Of a stretch of DNA of 64,000 nt, positions 58,306 through 64,000 are shown in pieces. The stretch lies in NCBI RefSeq assembly GCF_013402875.1, contig NZ_CP058579.1, positions 682,001-746,000 on the forward strand, in the 5' to 3' direction. The notes under the pieces were generated by a model. The model saw nothing but the letters and a program-made list of their open reading frames with translations. It did not search any database and was not told the DNA's origin. The stretch's first letter is position 1. Each line of letters opens with the position of its first letter. The DNA comes from Halorarum salinum. Lineage in GTDB: Archaea; Halobacteriota; Halobacteria; Halobacteriales; Haloferacaceae. The translations under genes and the position numbers were made by a program.

Positions 58306-58327
58306 GGTTGTCCTTCCGGAGACAACC
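58306..58327. promoter_or_regulatory. Inverted repeat between the satD TATA box and start (putative operator)
   Basis: GGTTGTC / GACAACC, perfect 7-base arms, 8-base spacer (CTTCCGGA). It occupies the region just downstream of the minus-strand TATA box (58326-58336). The HTH of SatD makes autoregulation plausible but this is inference. Confidence 0.5.
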
Positions 58328-58368
58328 GTAAATAGGTGACTATCGTCGAACAACGACATCCGGTTTAC

Positions 58369-58378
58369 TCTACGTAGA
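58369..58378. promoter_or_regulatory. Palindrome TCTACGTAGA upstream of satD
   Basis: Perfect 10-base palindrome in the unusually AT-rich stretch 58360-58395, between satD and rio1. TTTACTCTACGTAGACAACT is the context; AACTATATTAGG follows (58380-58391). A possible second regulatory site. Confidence 0.35.
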
Positions 58379-58493
58379 CAACTATATTAGGCTGACTTCG
58401 TTGCCGGTCGCGGACGAGGCAACCCGTTCTCGTCACGGCGTCGCGGCGGGCGACCTGTGGGGCTTTTCACGCCGGGAGACGTAGCGTCGGTGA

Positions 58494-59366
58494 ATGACCG
58501 AAGAGTTCGGCTTCGTCGACCAGGAGGAGGCGGAGGCGCCGGGCGACGAGTGGGAGTCGCTCGACGTCTCCGACGACGAGGCCGACCGCATCGCCCGTCG
58601 GCAGGACGCCGACTTCGACGAGTTCCGCATCCGGGTGAAGGACACCGAGCAGTTCAAGGTCGAGGCGTCGGTGTTCGACGACGCGACGCTCGCGGCCGTC
58701 TACAAACTGGTGCAGGACGGCCACATCGGCGCCTTCGGCGGGCCGGTTTCGACGGGCAAGGAGGCGAACGTCTACGAGGCGCTCGGACACGACGGCGAGG
58801 AGCTCGCCGTGAAGGTGTACCGCATCAACGCCTCGAACTTCCACCACATGCGCGAGTACCTCCAGGGGGACCCGCGCTTCGAGGGCATCGGGTCGGACAA
58901 GAAGAAGGTCGTGCTCGCGTGGGTGCGCAAGGAGTTCGCGAACCTCCGGCGGGCGAAGGCGGCGGGCGTGCGCGTCCCCGAGCCGATCGCAGTCCAGCGG
59001 AACGTCCTCGTGATGGACCTCGTGGGGCACGCGGACGACCGCGCCCGCAGGCTCTCGGAGGTGGAGGTGGAGAACCCCGAAACGGCCTACGAGGTCGTCC
59101 GGGAGTACATGCGCCGGCTCTACTCGGCGGGGCTGGTCCACGGCGACCTCTCGGAGTACAACATGATCATCCACGAGGGGGAGCTGTTCGTCATCGACCT
59201 CGGCCAGGCGGTGACGGTCCACCACCCGAACGCCCGGGAGTTCCTCGAGCGCGACTGCGAGAACGTCGCCTCCTTCTTCTCCCGGCAGGGGCTCGACGTG
59301 ACCGGCGAGGAGCTTCACGAGTACGTCACCCGACCGGAGCCGGAGCCGTCGGCGGATCTGGAGTGA
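58494..59366 (+). CDS. rio1: Serine protein kinase Rio1
   Basis: 290 residues. Atypical RIO kinase for small-subunit ribosome maturation. ATP-loop STGKEANVY (86-94), catalytic Lys107, catalytic HGDLSEYN (216-223) and metal IDLGQ (234-238). N-terminal acidic arm of about 50 residues, as in haloarchaea. TATA-like GGCTTTTCACG about 30 bases upstream of the ATG. The usual eif1A-rio1-KH string is interrupted here by the SatD pair and other genes. Confidence 0.95.
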   Translation: MTEEFGFVDQEEAEAPGDEWESLDVSDDEADRIARRQDADFDEFRIRVKDTEQFKVEASVFDDATLAAVYKLVQDGHIGAFGGPVSTGKEANVYEALGHDGEELAVKVYRINASNFHHMREYLQGDPRFEGIGSDKKKVVLAWVRKEFANLRRAKAAGVRVPEPIAVQRNVLVMDLVGHADDRARRLSEVEVENPETAYEVVREYMRRLYSAGLVHGDLSEYNMIIHEGELFVIDLGQAVTVHHPNAREFLERDCENVASFFSRQGLDVTGEELHEYVTRPEPEPSADLE

Positions 59367-59450
59367 GCCGCGGCGGGGACCCGCGGCGCGGAACCTCCGC
59401 CGTGAGTACCCCGGCGAACGCGTGCCCCCGCATCCGGACGGCCCCGAACG

Positions 59451-60452
59451 TCACTGCTCCTGCTCGGGCGTCGTGAACGGGAGCGTCGTGGTCGTCCGCT
59501 GGGTGACGATGGCGGTCCGGACGACGAACGAGGCCAGCACGGCCAGGGGGAGAAAGCAGACCGCCACGGCGACCGGCACCACTGCCGACAGCGTCTGACG
59601 CGCTATCGACGAGATGCCCGACCCGGTGAACGAGAGCAGGAGGACGGCCGCAACCGCCTCAGCGAGGGCCCCGGTGTACAGCAGCACCCGCGAGAGGGAG
59701 GAGAGCTCCTCCTGCAGGTAGATCCCCTTGAAGTACTGCCGGGCCACGTCGACGTCCTGGAACCGGTCGACGAGCCGGTCGAGCGAGTCCATGACCGGCT
59801 GCGGGAGCTCGTCGCCGTGCCGCGACCGGATCCGCCGGATGCGGTTGATCTTTCGGGCGTAGTTCGTCGTCAGCGTCACCGAGAGCACCTCGAACGTGCC
59901 GGTCCCGGAGCGCTCCAGCAGCCCGTCGACGCGGTCCATCTGTTCGGTGACGCTCGCGACGAGGTCGTCGATCTCCTCGCGCCGCTCCGTCTCGACCGTG
60001 TCGGCGGTCACCCCGCCGAGCCGCTGGGCCTCCTGCTGGGTGTTGTCGAACAGCATCCGGAGGAACTCCAGCGGCTCCACCGGCGCGACGTGACCCGCCG
60101 CCTCCTCGACGTCGCGCCGGTAGTCGACGACGTCATCCATCTGCGATCTGAGCTCGCCGGGCTCCTGCAGTTCCCGGGAGAGCAGCAGCTGGTTGATGGA
60201 GACGACGACCGTGACGAGCGTGAGGTTCCCGCTGACGAAGCCGCCGAACAGGTAGGTGAGCCCGCCGACCTCGTCGAGCGGGATCAGGCCCGACCGCTCC
60301 AGCGACGCGACCGCGACGAGGAACAGCAGCACGCCGAGGGCGGCGATCAGGAGCCGGTTCCCGCCGAGGAGGAACCACTCCGCCCAGCCCCCCGTCGAGC
60401 GGGCGCTGGACCGGTCCTCCCGGGCGTCGGCCTCCCCGTCGGCGTCGCTCAT
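59451..60452 (-). CDS. Hypothetical haloarchaeal membrane protein
   Basis: 333 residues from ATG at 60452. Two N-terminal helices (about 30-52 and 67-88), a 180-residue helical cytoplasmic part (EQMDRVDGLLERSGTGTFEV, YARKINRIRRIRSRHGDELP), two C-terminal helices (about 255-320). The helical domain between membrane pairs suggests a sensor or scaffolding role, but I do not recognise a family. Oriented against rio1 and the KH gene. Confidence 0.65.
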   Translation of the reverse strand: MSDADGEADAREDRSSARSTGGWAEWFLLGGNRLLIAALGVLLFLVAVASLERSGLIPLDEVGGLTYLFGGFVSGNLTLVTVVVSINQLLLSRELQEPGELRSQMDDVVDYRRDVEEAAGHVAPVEPLEFLRMLFDNTQQEAQRLGGVTADTVETERREEIDDLVASVTEQMDRVDGLLERSGTGTFEVLSVTLTTNYARKINRIRRIRSRHGDELPQPVMDSLDRLVDRFQDVDVARQYFKGIYLQEELSSLSRVLLYTGALAEAVAAVLLLSFTGSGISSIARQTLSAVVPVAVAVCFLPLAVLASFVVRTAIVTQRTTTTLPFTTPEQEQ

Positions 60453-60587
60453 CCGGGTTCGGTTGGCCGCAGAGCGGCGAAAGCGCGGCGGCTGATGGCG
60501 AAAGCCGCTTAACCGGGAGCGGCACGGGAGGGGGCGGGACGGAGCGGGGGACGGGGAACGATCGGACCCGCGGAACCCGCCGAAGGA

Positions 60588-60598
60588 ACCCTTAAACA
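60588..60598 (+). promoter_or_regulatory. TATA box of the KH-domain gene
   Basis: ACCCTTAAACA, centred about 28 bases before the ATG at 60621. Confidence 0.55.
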
Positions 60599-60620
60599 CG
60601 TCCGGCGGGAACTCGGATGC

Positions 60621-61181
60621 ATGAGCACCCAACACGTCAAGGTCCCCCAGGACCGCATCGGCGCGGTCATCGGCGAGGGGGGTGAGACCATGCGCGAGAT
60701 CGAGCGACGCGCGGAGGTGCGCCTCGACATCGACTCGGAGTCCGGGTCGGTCGCGATCGACACCGTGGGCGACCCCGTGCGGGGGATGATGGCGCCGGAC
60801 ATCGTCCGCGCCATCGGCCGCGGGTTCACCCCGGAGTCGGCCCTCTCGCTGCTCGAGCACGACCTCCGGCGGTTCGACCTGATCGACCTGGCCGCGAAGA
60901 CCCGCAACAGGAACGACCTCCAGCGACAGAAGGGCCGGCTCATCGGCGAGAACGGCCGGACGCGGCAGCTGATGGAGGAGCTCTCGGGGGCCGAGGTCGT
61001 CATCAAGGGGACGACGCTGGGCGTCATCGGCCAGCCGGAGGAGGTGGAGGCGGTGCGACGCGCCGCGGGGATGATCCTCGACGGCGCCCCCCACGGGGCG
61101 GTGTACTCGTTCCTCGAGCGCAAGCACAACGAACTCCACGGCGTGCCGGACCTCTCGCCCGAGGCCGAGGGCTCGCGCTGA
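60621..61181 (+). CDS. KH-domain RNA-binding protein (Pno1/Dim2/Krr1-like)
   Basis: 186 residues. Two KH folds with GxxG loops: VIGEGGETMREIE (first) and LIGENGRTRQLMEEL (second), preceded by VKVPQDRIGAV. Archaeal Dim2/Pno1-type protein acting with Rio1 in 16S rRNA 3'-end processing. ATG at 60621. Its 3' side carries two perfect hairpins. No nuclease domain. Confidence 0.9.
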   Translation: MSTQHVKVPQDRIGAVIGEGGETMREIERRAEVRLDIDSESGSVAIDTVGDPVRGMMAPDIVRAIGRGFTPESALSLLEHDLRRFDLIDLAAKTRNRNDLQRQKGRLIGENGRTRQLMEELSGAEVVIKGTTLGVIGQPEEVEAVRRAAGMILDGAPHGAVYSFLERKHNELHGVPDLSPEAEGSR

Positions 61182-61183
61182 GA

Positions 61184-61231
61184 TCGGCCGGTTTCCGGCC
61201 GAACGGCTCCCGGGCGGCCCGCGGCCGCCCG
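61184..61231 (+). terminator. Two tandem perfect hairpins after the KH gene
   Basis: Hairpin 1, 61184-61202: TCGGCCGG / CCGGCCGA, loop TTT. Hairpin 2, 61211-61231: CGGGCGGCC / GGCCGCCCG, loop CGC. Hairpin 1 begins three bases after the stop codon; an AT-rich ATTTAAATACC (61238-61248) follows. Plausible terminator or mRNA-stabilising structure. Confidence 0.5.
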
Positions 61232-61317
61232 CGATCCATTTAAATACCTTCGTGTTAACCAATGGCATACGTGTGAATCGAGGTGTGTGAGGGAGTCTGT
61301 CAGTCCGGTGCCGACAC

Positions 61318-61332
61318 TTTTTTATAGAATTG
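61318..61332 (+). promoter_or_regulatory. Thermosome promoter
   Basis: TTTTTTATAGAATTG is centred about 28 bases before the ATG at 61352, the strongest TATA box of the window. A second AT-rich box, ATTTAAATACC (61238-61248), is ~110 bases upstream; thermosome genes of haloarchaea are heat-inducible, so these two boxes may give basal and induced starts (inference). Confidence 0.65.
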
Positions 61333-61351
61333 GGAACAATCACCGACCGTC

Positions 61352-63034
<1,683 letters not shown>

Positions 63035-63211
63035 GCGTCGGCCAGGACCACACCCCCACCGCGCCCCGTCGCACCGCTCCCCGAACGCTCGATTTCTTTC
63101 GGACCCGCCGACCGGATAGCCGCCGCGCCGTCCCGGACACGCCGAACCGGGGCGCCGCGCCGCGGGCGCCGAACTCGGCGGGCTTTTGTCGGCCCCGGAA
63201 CACCCGGTGGT

Positions 63212-64000
63212 ATGAACGGCTCCGGCCGCGCGGACGCCGCGGCGGTCGCCGGCGAGCACCGGGCCGCCCTCGACGCGCTCGCGGCCGACCTCTCCGGCGG
63301 CACCCCCCGCGACGACGGCTCCTGGCGGCCCGTCGTCGACGCCGCGCTCGTCCGGCCGGGCGACCCGGCGTACGACGACGCGCGGACGGTGTGGAACGGC
63401 GCGGTCGAGGCGTACCCCGCCGCGGTGGCGTACGCCGGCGACGAGGACGACGTCGTCCGGGTCGTCGAGATGGCCCGGGGGACGGGTCTCGGCGTCGCAG
63501 TCCGGTCGGGCGGCCACTCGGTCGCCGGCGCCTCGACCTGCGACGGCGGCCTCGTCCTCGACTGCTCCCGGCTGACGGGGGTCGAGGTGGATCCCGAGGC
63601 GGGCGCGGCGACGGTCAAACCCGGCGCGACGCTCGGCGACGTGGACGGGGCGACCCGGGCGCACGGCCTCGCCACGCCGCTCGGGGTCGTGCCCGACACC
63701 GGCGCGACGGGGCTCACGCTGGGGGGCGGCACGGGGTATCTCACCCGCGCCCACGGCCTGGCCTGCGACCGCCTGACCCGGATCGACCTCGTGACGGCCG
63801 ACGGCGAACGGGTGACCGCGAGCGACGACGCCAACCCGGACCTGTTCCGGGCGCTCCGCGGGGGCGGCGGCAACTTCGGCGTCGCCGTCGAACTGGCGTT
63901 CGACCTGGTCGACCTGGACCACGGGGTCGCGACCTGCGACGCGTGGTACCGCTTCGGCGACGACGCCCACGCGGCGGGGTTGCTCCGGGCGTACCGCGAC
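63212..64000 (+). CDS. FAD-linked oxidoreductase (berberine-bridge/PCMH type), 3' end outside window
   Basis: The first 263 residues are visible; the frame runs off the end. FAD-binding PCMH domain with VRSGGHSVAG (His102 likely carries the 8-alpha-histidyl FAD bond), LGVVPDTGATGLTLGGGTGY and LRGGGGNFGVAVEL. The second, cysteinyl FAD attachment site of bicovalent enzymes is not seen in this part. Substrate unknown (sugars, alcohols or aromatic compounds in relatives). TATA-like GGCTTTTGTC about 28 bases before the ATG. Confidence 0.85.
   Translation, partial: MNGSGRADAAAVAGEHRAALDALAADLSGGTPRDDGSWRPVVDAALVRPGDPAYDDARTVWNGAVEAYPAAVAYAGDEDDVVRVVEMARGTGLGVAVRSGGHSVAGASTCDGGLVLDCSRLTGVEVDPEAGAATVKPGATLGDVDGATRAHGLATPLGVVPDTGATGLTLGGGTGYLTRAHGLACDRLTRIDLVTADGERVTASDDANPDLFRALRGGGGNFGVAVELAFDLVDLDHGVATCDAWYRFGDDAHAAGLLRAYRD

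Noticed and set aside
61262-61276. Five-codon ORF (MAYV then stop) after the distal thermosome AT box
   Set aside because: Only ~19 bases from the box centre, so not at leaderless distance, and too short to weigh.

Overview
The window looks like a chromosomal segment of an extremely halophilic archaeon (class Halobacteria). By eye the DNA is roughly 70% GC with G or C at almost every third codon position, the proteins are strongly acidic, most starts are leaderless with a TATA-like box 25-31 bases upstream, and the gene set is archaeal: TBP, RadA, RFC small subunit, an Orc/Cdc6-type ATPase, thermosome, eIF1A, Rio1, NMD3, halophilic [2Fe-2S] ferredoxin, archaeal prepilin peptidase and archaetidylserine decarboxylase. 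I see no rRNA, tRNA, CRISPR array, transposase or integrase gene.

Layout. 1-6.9 kb: tail of a surface protein, a secreted protein, overlapping rfcC-asd, a tRNA m2G10 methyltransferase, tbp and envelope proteins (CPBP protease, DoxX). 7-14.7 kb: hisG, an M48-like protein that has lost its zinc site, and S-adenosyl-derivative salvage (dadD, ahcY) around a glycolipid-binding-fold gene, then a CNNM/CBS protein and an FNT channel. 14.8-20.9 kb: ThpR, a TPR-DUF424 pair, sufS and sufU separated by a lower-GC foreign-looking gene, and radA. 21-24 kb: a minus-strand cluster pspAB-rmuC-htpX with an array of four perfect hairpins between htpX and rmuC. 24-31 kb: phosphate permease, ferredoxin, a run of small membrane proteins ending in pibD, then hisI. 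31-36 kb: GNAT, GlmM-like mutase, a small regulator with a possible leader peptide, orphan lpdA and small genes. 36-40 kb: an envelope group (membrane-anchored HTH sensor, N-glycosylated secreted protein, SPFH/band-7 protein). 40-51 kb: NMD3, glycosyltransferase, XPD-like Fe-S helicase, LarE, Hsp20, Orc/Cdc6-like ATPase, MutS-like ATPase. 51.5-64 kb: tyrS, Usp, a Tat-exported amine-oxidase homologue with a degenerate copper site, then eif1A, rio1, a KH-domain RNA-binding protein and the thermosome, interrupted by a SatD/DUF3307-like pair and two membrane-protein genes; a truncated FAD oxidoreductase closes the window.

The most interesting signals are: a recurring family of non-coding intergenic elements (four copies, one MITE-like with terminal inverted repeats); tandem perfect hairpins with three-base loops; two neighbouring genes sharing a nearly identical 23-base promoter element at identical spacing; a SatD plus membrane-protein module with a palindromic operator; and two catalytically degenerate enzymes (M48 and copper amine oxidase homologues). 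Several of these are architectural observations rather than proven functions. Family names given as DUF numbers are from memory and could not be searched.
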